Part shown: positions 27,145 through 35,555 of the stretch, piece after piece
Layout: the number at the start of each line of letters is the position of its first letter
How positions within the stretch are numbered: the stretch's first letter is position 1
Source of the DNA: Fuerstiella marisgermanici
GTDB taxonomy: Bacteria > Planctomycetota > Planctomycetia > Planctomycetales > Planctomycetaceae
Direction: 5' to 3'
Assembly (NCBI RefSeq): GCF_001983935.1
Contig: NZ_CP017641.1
Coordinates: forward strand, 7,118,001-7,182,000
Length of the DNA: 64,000 nt
Position numbers and translations under genes: made by a program
Notes under the pieces: generated by a model
Databases searched by the model: none
What the model saw: the letters and a program-made list of their open reading frames with translations, nothing else
Told to the model about the DNA's origin: nothing

Positions 27145-29220
27145 TTAAAACTCAAGGGATTGCTGTTTGGGATCTGGTACCGCGGGGTTGCGGTTTCGAG
27201 TTTTTGCCTTCCGGACAACGGCCTTTGCCGCTGGCGTCTCCAGTTCGCTGCGATTGATGATCCACGGTCCGTCCGGAAGCGGGTGTTGACCTTTGATATC
27301 GGCTCGTTCAATCGCCAGTCTGAGTGTCCGCGTGCTGATGCCAAGATGTTTTGCGCTGTCGGTTAGGTTCATCCAGCCTTGATCAGATTGAGCCTGTGCA
27401 GTCCAGCGGGCAATCTTGTGGTAGTTCCGCATCGATGTGACCCGCTCTCGAGTCCACCGGTTTCCTCGTCCCGTTGGTAACCCGTTGCGGTTGAGCAGTC
27501 CGGCGATGAGATCGTCGGAACAGATTCGTGCGAGTGACCGGACAGCATCGACGGCCTCTGCTGACGTGGCTGTCGATTTTCCGCGACGACGGCGGGGAAG
27601 TCGCAGTTCGGTATGCACACCACCAACCCAGTGGATTGTAAGAATGACTTCGCTCACGTCGTTGTCGACATCCGCAACGATATCGCGGATCAGAGTCCGA
27701 ACGATGCGTTTCTTGATTCGAATGTCAGCATCAGGATTGTTCCAGACTGCGTCAAGGTCAGCCACGACTGCCATCAGACCCTGCAAATCAGGATCGTCGA
27801 TTGAAGATCTATCATTTCGTTGCTGATCCATGCGCTCTTCGATGTCACTGACGTGTTGCATCGACGCATTCCATCGTCGTTCCAGTTCCTCGGTGACAAG
27901 TCGATTTTCCGGGTCAGCTGCATCGAATTGACGTTGCGCACGCGATGCTTCGTAACGAGCAGACTTGAGTTCACCTTCCAGTGCCTTGAGAACTTCGTTG
28001 TCACGTTCGGTTGTTTGCTGGTGAGCGAGCATGGCGGCCTCTTGAGCGGCAGGAGCAACAACACGGAATATCTGTTCTGCTACGGCGATGTCAACGGAAG
28101 TAGCACCGAATGCGATGCACTTGGCTTCGCCGTTATCCAGATACCCTCGATGACAGCAGTATCGCGGCACTTTCGCTCCGACTCCGCTGTACGCGACGGC
28201 CAGCCGGCGTCCACATTGTTGACAGCCCAGCATTCCCGACAACAGTGCCGAACCTTTTCGAGCAGCGCCTCGCCCGGAACGCAGATTGTTTGACGAAATC
28301 AAATCCTGCAATCGTTCGAACTCCTCCCACGATACATAGCCTTCGTGATGTTCGGGAATCAATGCGATCCATTCTTCGCGACTGCGCCGCCGTGTTTTTG
28401 AATCGATAAATCCACCTTCATACGATGGCTGATGTTCGGTTCGGCCATACGCATACGCCCCACCGTACACCGGATGAGTCAGGATCTGGTACACCATCCC
28501 GTATGTCGGACGCTTCCACTTCAGGACTCCGGCTTTGTCTCGCGCCGGCATCTGGAGATCTTCTTCCAGAAGCCACATCAGAGCTTGCCTCGCACTCCCC
28601 AGTTCGAAGCACTTGCGAAACACCAGATTGATCATCTGCTGCACGCGAGTATTCGGGTCTTTCTCAATGCGCTGATCTTTGCCTCGAGTCGTTCCCGTTT
28701 TCAGATATCCGACCGGTGCCGAAATGATCAGTTCTCCTCGGCGCGCCTTTTCACGCCGAGCTTCTACGGATCGCTGACGAAGGAGGTCCAGCTCGTATTC
28801 GTTCAAACTTCCTTTCAGTCCCAGCAACAGTCGGTCATTGCTCCGGCGAGGAGCGTAGACCGTTTCCTGATCGATGAGTAACGTGTCGACGACTCGACAA
28901 ACTTCAACCAGTTGCTGCCATTCACGACTGTTGCGAGCAAACCGCGACACCTCTCGTGCAGCAACGGCCCCGATCTTCCCGAGGCACACATCGGCGACCA
29001 TGCGTTCAAATCCCGATCGAACAACGCTGCCGGACGCGCTGCGCCCCAGATCTTCATCGATGACTTCAATGTCTTTCCATCCCAGTGAACGCATCCGTTG
29101 CTGCATGGCATACTGCAGCCTGCGGCTTTCTTCGTTGTGAAGCACCTGAAACGGCGACGACTGACGAATGTAAAGAACGGCTTTCCGCTGAAGATGGATG
29201 GCTTCAATCTTTTCACTCAT
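27145..29220 (-). CDS. Large serine recombinase
   Basis: 691 residues from ATG 29220, chosen because AAAGGAG lies 8 bp upstream; the frame is open further but has no comparable site. Catalytic domain: YIRQSS places the nucleophile at Ser21, followed by the Arg-rich AAREVSRFARNSREWQQLVE and the E-helix LNEYELDLLRQRS. The Recombinase domain (PVGYLKTG ... ILTHPVYGGAYAYGR) follows, then a zinc ribbon (CQQCGRR ... YCCHRG ... CIAFG) and a coiled coil rich in Glu/Arg. The C-terminus adds an excisionase-like helix-turn-helix (MNLTDSAKHLGISTRTLRLAIERADI), an uncommon extra. It overlaps the preceding small gene by 8 bp (ATGAGTGA), indicating translational coupling. It should integrate and excise this element. 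Confidence 0.93.
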   Translation of the reverse strand: MSEKIEAIHLQRKAVLYIRQSSPFQVLHNEESRRLQYAMQQRMRSLGWKDIEVIDEDLGRSASGSVVRSGFERMVADVCLGKIGAVAAREVSRFARNSREWQQLVEVCRVVDTLLIDQETVYAPRRSNDRLLLGLKGSLNEYELDLLRQRSVEARREKARRGELIISAPVGYLKTGTTRGKDQRIEKDPNTRVQQMINLVFRKCFELGSARQALMWLLEEDLQMPARDKAGVLKWKRPTYGMVYQILTHPVYGGAYAYGRTEHQPSYEGGFIDSKTRRRSREEWIALIPEHHEGYVSWEEFERLQDLISSNNLRSGRGAARKGSALLSGMLGCQQCGRRLAVAYSGVGAKVPRYCCHRGYLDNGEAKCIAFGATSVDIAVAEQIFRVVAPAAQEAAMLAHQQTTERDNEVLKALEGELKSARYEASRAQRQFDAADPENRLVTEELERRWNASMQHVSDIEERMDQQRNDRSSIDDPDLQGLMAVVADLDAVWNNPDADIRIKKRIVRTLIRDIVADVDNDVSEVILTIHWVGGVHTELRLPRRRRGKSTATSAEAVDAVRSLARICSDDLIAGLLNRNGLPTGRGNRWTRERVTSMRNYHKIARWTAQAQSDQGWMNLTDSAKHLGISTRTLRLAIERADIKGQHPLPDGPWIINRSELETPAAKAVVRKAKTRNRNPAVPDPKQQSLEF

Positions 29221-29392
29221 CTTCGGACTCCTTTCCGCTGTTGAGATTTTCAGCATGATGACGAACGAGTTCCGCCAGATATCGGGTCGCTTCTTCCCGA
29301 GTCTCGCTGGGCAGATCACTCCATCGCGGCCGGGGCGGACTCACTTCAAACAGATCAAGCTGTGTTGTCGGTTTCGTTCTGGGTTGTGGCAT
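29213..29392 (-). CDS. Small protein of the serine-recombinase element
   Basis: 59 residues from ATG 29392 (MPQPRTKPTTQLDLFEVSPP); an upstream in-frame start at 29428 would overlap more of the first gene. It begins with a basic/Pro segment containing QLDLFE, reminiscent of clamp-binding peptides, followed by a helix (LPSETREEATRYLAELVRHHAE) and an acidic tail. The stop overlaps the recombinase start. I cannot name the family. Its fixed place between the other two genes suggests an accessory role in recombination. Confidence 0.75.
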   Translation of the reverse strand: MPQPRTKPTTQLDLFEVSPPRPRWSDLPSETREEATRYLAELVRHHAENLNSGKESEDE

Positions 29393-29771
29393 CAGCATCT
29401 CCCTGAGAAGATTGGAAATGCTGAACATCTATCAGAAACTCATCGCCCGCTGTGGCGTCCCGCAGCAGTGCTGAAAGATTCAATAGTGCTGATATTGAAA
29501 CGCAGGGTTCGTCGCGTAGCTGCATGACGCAGCATACAGACTGATTCAACATCCACTGCGGAACTTCACGAAACTTTCCGTCCGTCACGTCGGCAGGACG
29601 ACACAAATAGACAGCTCCGCGATCACGACGTACGATCGCTCGATCAATCGTGACGGGCTGATCAAACCAAGGGTGCCATCGATACCGAACTACTGCCTCG
29701 GTAACATGGGTATCGGTACGTGAGGTTGTACAACGAAGTTCGTCCGCACAGCGCGTTGGACTACCAGACAC
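29355..29771 (-). CDS. DUF5372-like protein of the serine-recombinase element
   Basis: The frame gives RYRWHPWFDQPVTIDRAIVRRDRGAVYLCRP, close to the HPFHPLxGxxF pattern I associate with DUF5372 proteins that accompany serine recombinases. The only credible start, GTG 29771, lies outside the element, in antisense IS3 orfB sequence, so about the first 13 codons come from the insertion site. Inside the element no ATG, GTG or TTG precedes the conserved part. Its end overlaps the following small gene. Function is unknown. The DUF name is from memory and needs a profile search. Confidence 0.65.
   Translation of the reverse strand: MSGSPTRCADELRCTTSRTDTHVTEAVVRYRWHPWFDQPVTIDRAIVRRDRGAVYLCRPADVTDGKFREVPQWMLNQSVCCVMQLRDEPCVSISALLNLSALLRDATAGDEFLIDVQHFQSSQGDADATTQNETDNTA
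29728..29734 (+). repeat. Right junction repeat GTACAAC of the serine-recombinase element
   Basis: Second copy of GTACAAC, immediately followed by the displaced end of IS3 orfB. It is in direct orientation to 27105-27111. Confidence 0.65.
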
Positions 29772-29857
29772 CGAATGAGTTCGCGGCGATGCAGCCTTCG
29801 GTTCGAGCTCGACAGACGGGAGCCGCCCCGACCACCTTCGCCATCACCTCGACCTGA
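29729..29857 (+). pseudogene. IS3-family OrfB, displaced 3' fragment
   Basis: Encodes LYNEVRPHSALDYQTPNEF and a short tail to TGA at 29857. This is the typical end of IS3 OrfB proteins and completes the fragment that stops at 27111, in the same strand and compatible frame. Confidence 0.9.
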
Positions 29858-29982
29858 GCTCCGCGTTGAAGGCCGAGGCGACAGCGAAGGCGGACGGGGC
29901 TCAGCACAACTTGTTTGGAAGATTATTCAATACCAATGTCAGCCCACAACTCTCATAACAACCGGACCTAATCTCGGGGGCA

Positions 29983-30323
29983 GCCCAACCCGCATTGCAA
30001 TTGGCATACAGGCCGCTGCGGCGAATCATCCGCTGCCCCTTCGGCGGCACGTGCTCAAACCAGCGCTTCAGAAATTCGTGCGGCGTGACTCGCATCAGCT
30101 TCTGCTGACCGTCGCGATGGTCGCGGTACCAGAACGCGATCTCATCGGAATCGACTCGTTCAATCCGCCTGCCCGAAATCGGACTGCCACAAACATACTT
30201 CGCAAGGTATCCCGCCACCGAACAACCATGACGGTACGTTTCCTGAATCCGCGTGTTCCAGTCCGAGCGAGAAAGGCGGTTGAACAATGAGATGCACTTC
30301 GCAACGCGGCCACACAGGTCTTT
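29983..30323 (-). pseudogene. IS91-like Y2 transposase, core fragment
   Basis: The minus strand encodes a fragment of an IS91-family transposase: VAKCISLFNRLSRSDWNT, then the block with the second catalytic region, SVAGYLAKYVCGSPISGRRI, then WYRDHRDGQQKLMRVTPHEF and HVPPKGQRMIRRSGLYANC. It is cut on the C-terminal side by the IS3 end (29982) and on the N-terminal side near 30323, next to the 14-bp flanking repeat, where the frame meets a stop. The Y2 tyrosines and zinc-binding N-terminus are absent. It is a dead remnant; its tail is at 25790-25999. Confidence 0.8.
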
Positions 30324-30337
30324 TTAGGGGTTCTTAG
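30324..30337 (-). repeat. Right arm of 14-bp island-flanking inverted repeat
   Basis: TTAGGGGTTCTTAG, the exact reverse complement of 21175-21188. It lies 9 bp from the sulfatase stop codon and at the truncated edge of the IS91 fragment. Confidence 0.75.
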
Positions 30338-30346
30338 ACGAATCAG

Positions 30347-31861
30347 CTACCGATAGTCTTTGCCCTCAAGACTTTGCACGACCGACTGTTGCCATTTTTT
30401 AAGTTGTTGCTTCATTGAAGTAACACGGTCCGGCATGTCGCTGGCGATGTCGTGTGATTCTGTCGTGTCTGCTTCGAGATCGTATAACTCGTAACGACTT
30501 TCGTTGGTCTTGCGATTCCAGATTTTGCGAAGCTTGTAGCGGTTGTCGATCCAGGCCGCCTCGCCCACCAGTCCCTGTTTGGCAAACACTTCCAATTGAT
30601 CAGCGATTCGCGTCTGCCGGTTTGCCGGATCGTTCAGCAGCGTGGCGTTTGTTGTTCCGGACGCCTGATCCTTTTCGAGTGTGGCAAGAAGTTCGGAACT
30701 GCGTACACCGCTACCGGCAGAGAAGCTCGACCAAAAACCCATCGGTTGAGAACGTTCGGCAGCCTTGCCATCAATCAAAGGCAGGATGCTGATGCCGTCA
30801 AGTGGCTTGGGCTGGTCGGCCACATCGACGCCCACGATATCCAGCAGCGTAGGATAGATGTCGACGGTGTTCGCAGCCACAGATGTCACTCGATGTTTTG
30901 CGATTCGCGCGGGCCATTCGATGATCGTGGGGACGCGAATTCCGCCTTCCCAAAGTGTACCTTTGCGATCCCGCAGTCCGCCCGATGATCCCGGTCGGTT
31001 TCGGTTGCGCGGCCCCTGAGGCCCGTTGTCGCTGGTGTACCAGAACAGAGTGTTGTCTTCGATCTCCAGTCGCTTGAGCTCATTCCGCAACATGCCGATG
31101 CTGCGGTCCATGGCGGTGATTTCGCCATAGTAGTGTTGCAGCGCTTTTGGCTGGTCGGCGTACAGTGCACGATCTTTGTCGAGTGCGGCGTGTGGGCTAT
31201 GTGGTGAGCCGAACCAGACGACCGCCAGAAACGGCTGCTTATCTTTGGCACACGAACGAATGAACTTATTCGCGGCCTCCGCCGTCACTTCTGAACCTTC
31301 ACCCTGCGTGCGAACGACACGCCCGTTGTGGCTCATCAAGGGATCAAGGTCAAAGAAGTTGGGACTGGAAACCCATTCGTCAAAACCGGATGCTCCGGGA
31401 CTGACGTCACTGTTCGCATTGACAGAACCGAGATGCCATTTCCCGAAGTGGCCGGTCACATAGCCAGCCTGCTTCAGAGCTTCAGCGATCGTGACTTCCT
31501 GAGGCCGCAGCGAATGTCCCCATTCGAAGCATCCAAATCGATTGGGATGCCGCCCCGTCATCACGCTGCCGCGCGTTGGAGAACAAACAGGGCAGGCGGC
31601 GTAGAAGCGATCGAATCGCAGCCCGGTCGCCGCCATTTCATCAAGGACGGGCGTTTTGGCAATCGACTTCCCGTAATAGCCTACATCGCCCCAGCCCTGA
31701 TCGTCGGCCATGCACAGAACAATATTCGGGCGGTTCGTTTCAGCAAGACCACGCGACGCCAGCCCCGTGAACGTCACGGCAGCGGTTGCCAGAAACAGCA
31801 GCGCGCGACATAGCGTTTGTGGCTGGCGAGTGTTGAGTTTTGATCTGGTCATTATGTTCAT
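30347..31861 (-). CDS. Exported sulfatase (formylglycine-dependent, type I)
   Basis: Hydrolyses sulfate esters, most likely on polysaccharides, outside the cytoplasm. A signal segment (LLFLATAAVTFTGLASRGLA, about residues 21-40) precedes the alkaline-phosphatase-like fold. Calcium ligands start with MADDQGWGD (Asp53/Asp54). The formylglycine site is CSPTR at 93-97 within PVCSPTRGSVMTGR; Cys93 must be oxidised by a formylglycine-generating enzyme, not encoded in this window. Further motifs are GHFGKWHLG and the YTSDNGPQG metal site. The length of 504 residues is normal. It lies 105 bp downstream of a Tat-exported Gfo/Idh/MocA gene on the same strand, so they may be cotranscribed. Confidence 0.95.
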   Translation of the reverse strand: MNIMTRSKLNTRQPQTLCRALLFLATAAVTFTGLASRGLAETNRPNIVLCMADDQGWGDVGYYGKSIAKTPVLDEMAATGLRFDRFYAACPVCSPTRGSVMTGRHPNRFGCFEWGHSLRPQEVTIAEALKQAGYVTGHFGKWHLGSVNANSDVSPGASGFDEWVSSPNFFDLDPLMSHNGRVVRTQGEGSEVTAEAANKFIRSCAKDKQPFLAVVWFGSPHSPHAALDKDRALYADQPKALQHYYGEITAMDRSIGMLRNELKRLEIEDNTLFWYTSDNGPQGPRNRNRPGSSGGLRDRKGTLWEGGIRVPTIIEWPARIAKHRVTSVAANTVDIYPTLLDIVGVDVADQPKPLDGISILPLIDGKAAERSQPMGFWSSFSAGSGVRSSELLATLEKDQASGTTNATLLNDPANRQTRIADQLEVFAKQGLVGEAAWIDNRYKLRKIWNRKTNESRYELYDLEADTTESHDIASDMPDRVTSMKQQLKKWQQSVVQSLEGKDYR

Positions 31862-31966
31862 TTCTCTTTGATCAACTTCGGGACGAATGATTCCGTCCCT
31901 GGCATAGCCTCATGATAAGTCAGGGCGAGTGGCCGATGAAGGCTCGCGCGGTGGCGTGTCCCACTT

Positions 31967-33349
31967 TCAGATCTGCCATGGCCCACGGTACGGACGTCGC
32001 AGCATTTGGTTGGCGTCTGCATCATTGACAAACACTTCCTGCTCCGGATCCCACTGCAGCTTGCGTTCAAGTCGCATGGCGATGTTGCCGAGGTGGCAGA
32101 TGCTGGCCGTGCGATGACCGGCTTCGACCGGTTCAATCGGATCTTTTCGCGACTTGATCGAATCCAGAAAGTTTCGATAGTGGTTGGTGCTGACCGGCAG
32201 GTGGATCTCGTCAGCGCCGATGACGGAGTTCTTAATCGCATCCGACGACGCTTCGACTTCCTTCATGTTGTTGACAGAAAACTGCACCCAACCTTCGGTG
32301 CCTTCAATGCGAGCTCCAAAACCGGGCTCCTGAGTGCGGCAGACGAACTCAACGCCGTCCGCGTAGCGAGCTCGGAAGTGAGACTTCATCGCGGTCGTGA
32401 AGAGGTGTCCGTCTGGTGGCCAGACGATGCCTGGCTGGTGTTCAAATTCCACCGGCCCGGTGTGATCCTTGCCTAACGCCCATTGCACGATGTCTGTGGC
32501 GTGCGCACCTGTATTGGTGACCTGACCGCCCGAATATTCCTGCAGGAAACGGAATCGATACAGGCAGCGGTAAATGTGATACGGAGCCTCCGGGGCAGGC
32601 CCCAGCCACATGTCGTAGTCGAATCCTTCCGGCACAGGCTGTTCCTTCCACCCCGGTCCCGGCCCGGCGCCACTGCCGTTGATGATCGAGATCGCTCGTT
32701 TGACTTCGCCAATGCGACCGTTGCGAACCAGCTCACACATGCGCCGCACAACGGCGTTGGAACGGTACTGACTGCCGGTCTGCAAAATGCGTCCGTGTTT
32801 GCGAACGGCTTTAATCATCTGCTGGCCATCATGAATGGTCAGCGACATCGGCTTCTGGCAATAGACATCCTTACCGGCTTCGCATGCTTTAACCGTGGCC
32901 AGTGCATGCCAGTGATCCGGCAGCACAATCATGACGGCATCCACATCGTCCCGAGCCAGCACGTCTCGGAAGTCGGCGTACGCGTCGCACCCTTTAAACT
33001 GGCCTGAACGAGTCTTTTCGGCGTAGTGATCGTTGACCTTTTTCTGAGCCGGTTCACGCCCGAGGAAATGTTCTGGCCGAGCGTAGCCGTCACTGCCTTT
33101 GTTGACGTCACAGACAGCGACGACCTGCGCATCGGGCTGTCGCAACATACTTGGCAGATCCACGCGACTCTGATTTCCACAACCAATCAACGCAACGTTG
33201 ATGCGGTTGCTCGGGGCGTTCGCGCCGACCACGGAACTCGGCACGATCGTCGGAGCCGCCACAACTGCTGTGGCGGCCGCGACGAATTTTCGGCGAGACA
33301 ACCGGACGTTTCCGGTGGGCGTGGTGTCACTGTTCAGCTGTTTCGACAT
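31967..33349 (-). CDS. Tat-exported Gfo/Idh/MocA-family oxidoreductase
   Basis: 460 residues with a twin-arginine signal (SRRKF at 18-22, then an Ala/Val-rich segment ending near VVGANA). The Rossmann motif NVALIGCGNQSRVDLP follows. The family Lys-Pro motif appears as CQKPMSLTIHDGQQM after PDHWHALATVKACEAGKDVY. The C-terminal domain has VTNTGAHATDIVQWALG, the substrate-side His helix. Tat export lets it fold and bind NAD(P) before transport, which fits this large planctomycete group of periplasmic or surface sugar oxidoreductases. It heads a unit with the sulfatase, suggesting action on the same sulfated sugar; that link is inferred. Confidence 0.93.
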   Translation of the reverse strand: MSKQLNSDTTPTGNVRLSRRKFVAAATAVVAAPTIVPSSVVGANAPSNRINVALIGCGNQSRVDLPSMLRQPDAQVVAVCDVNKGSDGYARPEHFLGREPAQKKVNDHYAEKTRSGQFKGCDAYADFRDVLARDDVDAVMIVLPDHWHALATVKACEAGKDVYCQKPMSLTIHDGQQMIKAVRKHGRILQTGSQYRSNAVVRRMCELVRNGRIGEVKRAISIINGSGAGPGPGWKEQPVPEGFDYDMWLGPAPEAPYHIYRCLYRFRFLQEYSGGQVTNTGAHATDIVQWALGKDHTGPVEFEHQPGIVWPPDGHLFTTAMKSHFRARYADGVEFVCRTQEPGFGARIEGTEGWVQFSVNNMKEVEASSDAIKNSVIGADEIHLPVSTNHYRNFLDSIKSRKDPIEPVEAGHRTASICHLGNIAMRLERKLQWDPEQEVFVNDADANQMLRRPYRGPWQI

Positions 33350-33599
33350 AACGTGGCTTACCTTTCAGGTGACGGTTGCAGGGCATCATTGCACAACAGG
33401 GTTTCAATAGCATACAGTCGTGCCTGCCGACGACCAGACGCTCGCAGCAGGCTGCCTGTATGGCGAGGTCTATCGAGCGTTCCCACCAGGTTGTCCCAAA
33501 GTTTCCGCAGCTGTCTGCCTCTGTGCGCCAAAAACGAACGATGAATTGGTGTCAGTGACCGACAATCAATACGCAGGCAATCTCATAACAGGACCAGGA

Positions 33600-35516
33600 A
33601 TGATAGATAAATTATCGCGGCCCGTGAACCTGGTGACCGCTCGACGCAGTACGACCGTCACCACGACTGTCGGTGCCTTCCTTCTGATCGCCATGAGCGC
33701 ACCGTTTGTTTGCGCGGCTGATTTTGTGGTCGAAAAAGACGTCATGGTGGCGATGCGTGACGGTGTCAGACTGGCGACCGACGTTTACCGACCGGCCGTC
33801 AACGGAAAAGCGGTAGACGAACGCCTGCCCGTCATCCTGTCTCGACTACCGTACAACAAAGATGGCCAGGCCAAAGCCGCACGCTACTACGCGACTCACG
33901 GTTACGTGTTCGTCGCGCAGGACACTCGAGGCCGCTACAAGTCCGAAGGTGTGTGGCACATGCTGACAGACGATGGGCCGGATGGAGTCGACTGCGCGGC
34001 GTGGATCGGCAAGCAACCGTGGTCGGACGGCAAGATCGGAATGATTGGCACGTCATACTTCGGCGGAACTCAGCACGCCATGGCTTTGGCAGGCGCGCCC
34101 GAACTGAAGACCGTCATTCCGGTTGATGCGATGGCCAACATGGGACGGCAGAGTGTCCGGCACGCTGGCGCGTTTGAACTGCGGTTCTGGAACTGGATTT
34201 TTCTGAATGCGGGTCGAGGCAGCAATGCGTCTAAAGATCAGGGCACGAAGGATGCTCTGACCGAAATGGCGAGCCAACGTTTCGCCTATCTGGACCAGCT
34301 TCCTACGCGGCGTGGCATGACGCCTCTGAGGTTGTCGCCGGAGTACGAAGACTGGTTGGTATCCGCGATGGAAGCCGGCCCGAACACGGAATTCTGGGCT
34401 CAAAATAACATTGTTGATGCGCCCGAGAAGTACAAAGACATTCCCGTGTACCTGGTTTCCGGTTGGTACGATTCCTGGGGCGGAAACAACACCGCCAACT
34501 TTATGGCGCTGACCCCGACCATTAAAGGGCCAGTGTACATGATCATGGGGCCGTGGATTCATGGCCAGCAGACCGGATCGGCTCACGGCCAGGTCAATTT
34601 CGGACCGTCAGCGGCAATCAGCGACCAGTGGGCCTGGCGACAGGAATGGTACGATCACTGGCTGAAGGGCATCGATAATTCGGTCGGAAAAGCGGATCCG
34701 TTTAAGACGCCCGTGCGAATCTTCGTGATGGGAACCGGCGACGGCAGCAAAGATGTGAAAGGTCGCCTCCAGCACGGTGGTTTCTGGCGCAACGAAAACG
34801 AATGGCCGCTGGCGAGAACTCAATATACGGATTTCTATCTTCAGCCGGATGGCGGTTTGTCGCAGGATAAAGCGGCGACGAAGAAATCCGTCACCCAGTT
34901 TCAGTTTGATCCGAAGAACCCTGTGCCCACGATCGGCGGCAATGTGTCGTCGGGCAATGACATCCTGTTGCAGGGTGCGTGGAATCAGAAAGGCGGCTCG
35001 CACGTCTGGAATTTCCAGGAGCCGATCCCAATCTCCGCTCGCAACGACGTGCTGGTGTTTCAGTCGGAACCGCTGGCCGAAGATCTGGAAGTGACGGGCG
35101 TGATCGAAGTGCGGCTGTTTGCGTCGAGTTCCGCTGTCGACACAGACTTCACGGCCAAGCTGATCGACGTTTATCCTCCATCCAGCGACTGGCCCGGCGG
35201 ATTCGACCTGAACATCGGCGACGGAATCATCCGCGGGCGGTTTCGTGAATCGCTGAAGAAGGAAGTGCTGATGACACCGGGCGAAGCTTATGAATTCACG
35301 ATCAAGCTGTACCCCACGTCAAACGTGTTCAAAAAGGGGCATCGCATTCGAGTCGATATCTCGAGTTCCAACTTTCCGCGTTTCGACGTGAACCCAAATA
35401 CGGGTGAGCCGCTGAACCGAAATCGGCTCACGAAGGTCGCGACGCAAACGATCTATCACGACGCCGACCACCCCAGCCGAATTGTCCTGCCCGTGATTCC
35501 AGCGTCGCAACCTTAG
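33600..35516 (+). CDS. Exported CocE/NonD-family hydrolase (X-Pro dipeptidyl-peptidase-like)
   Basis: Start set at ATG 33600, which has a GGA site 5 bp upstream and gives a signal peptide (VGAFLLIAMSAPFVCAAD); the longer frame from 33420 adds 60 unlikely residues. The mature protein is an alpha/beta hydrolase with the family opening VMVAMRDGVRLATDVYRP, the oxyanion region VAQDTRGRYKSEG and the nucleophile elbow GTSYFGG (Ser). Downstream are the catalytic Asp region (YLVSGWYDSWGG) and His (GPWIHGQQ). The last third is the beta jelly-roll of the X-Pro dipeptidyl-peptidase C-terminal type. Relatives are esterases, acylases or peptidases; the substrate here is unknown. It is divergent from the MocA gene. 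Confidence 0.93.
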   Translation: MIDKLSRPVNLVTARRSTTVTTTVGAFLLIAMSAPFVCAADFVVEKDVMVAMRDGVRLATDVYRPAVNGKAVDERLPVILSRLPYNKDGQAKAARYYATHGYVFVAQDTRGRYKSEGVWHMLTDDGPDGVDCAAWIGKQPWSDGKIGMIGTSYFGGTQHAMALAGAPELKTVIPVDAMANMGRQSVRHAGAFELRFWNWIFLNAGRGSNASKDQGTKDALTEMASQRFAYLDQLPTRRGMTPLRLSPEYEDWLVSAMEAGPNTEFWAQNNIVDAPEKYKDIPVYLVSGWYDSWGGNNTANFMALTPTIKGPVYMIMGPWIHGQQTGSAHGQVNFGPSAAISDQWAWRQEWYDHWLKGIDNSVGKADPFKTPVRIFVMGTGDGSKDVKGRLQHGGFWRNENEWPLARTQYTDFYLQPDGGLSQDKAATKKSVTQFQFDPKNPVPTIGGNVSSGNDILLQGAWNQKGGSHVWNFQEPIPISARNDVLVFQSEPLAEDLEVTGVIEVRLFASSSAVDTDFTAKLIDVYPPSSDWPGGFDLNIGDGIIRGRFRESLKKEVLMTPGEAYEFTIKLYPTSNVFKKGHRIRVDISSSNFPRFDVNPNTGEPLNRNRLTKVATQTIYHDADHPSRIVLPVIPASQP

Positions 35517-35555
35517 GTCGACAGATCACAGATAAGACAAGCGGCCAAAGCATTC

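Larger units (their letters stand above)
27112..29734 (-). mobile_element. Three-gene large-serine-recombinase element
   Basis: 2.6 kb inserted in IS3 orfB. Its limits are set by the interrupted gene: QRQYN ends at 27111 and (L)YNEVRPHSAL resumes at 29729. One copy of GTACAAC lies at each edge. It contains only three overlapping leftward genes: a DUF5372-like protein, a small acidic-tailed protein and a 691-residue serine recombinase. No cargo is present. The recombinase gene ends 33 bp from the left edge, and the first gene begins at the right edge. It therefore behaves as a minimal transposon that moves by serine site-specific recombination. Confidence 0.8.
26000..29982 (+). mobile_element. 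IS3-family element, interrupted by a serine-recombinase element
   Basis: The left end TGCTCCCC...AGGTCC...TATGAGAGT (from 26000) matches in reverse complement the right end ACTCTCAT...GGACCT...GGGGGCA (to 29982), giving imperfect terminal repeats of about 35 bp starting with TG. Inside are orfA, a -1 frameshift signal and orfB. orfB is split by 2.6 kb of foreign DNA (27112-29734), so without it the IS would be about 1.36 kb, a normal IS3 size. It sits inside the IS91-like transposase gene. I do not see a convincing 3-4 bp target duplication. Confidence 0.82.
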
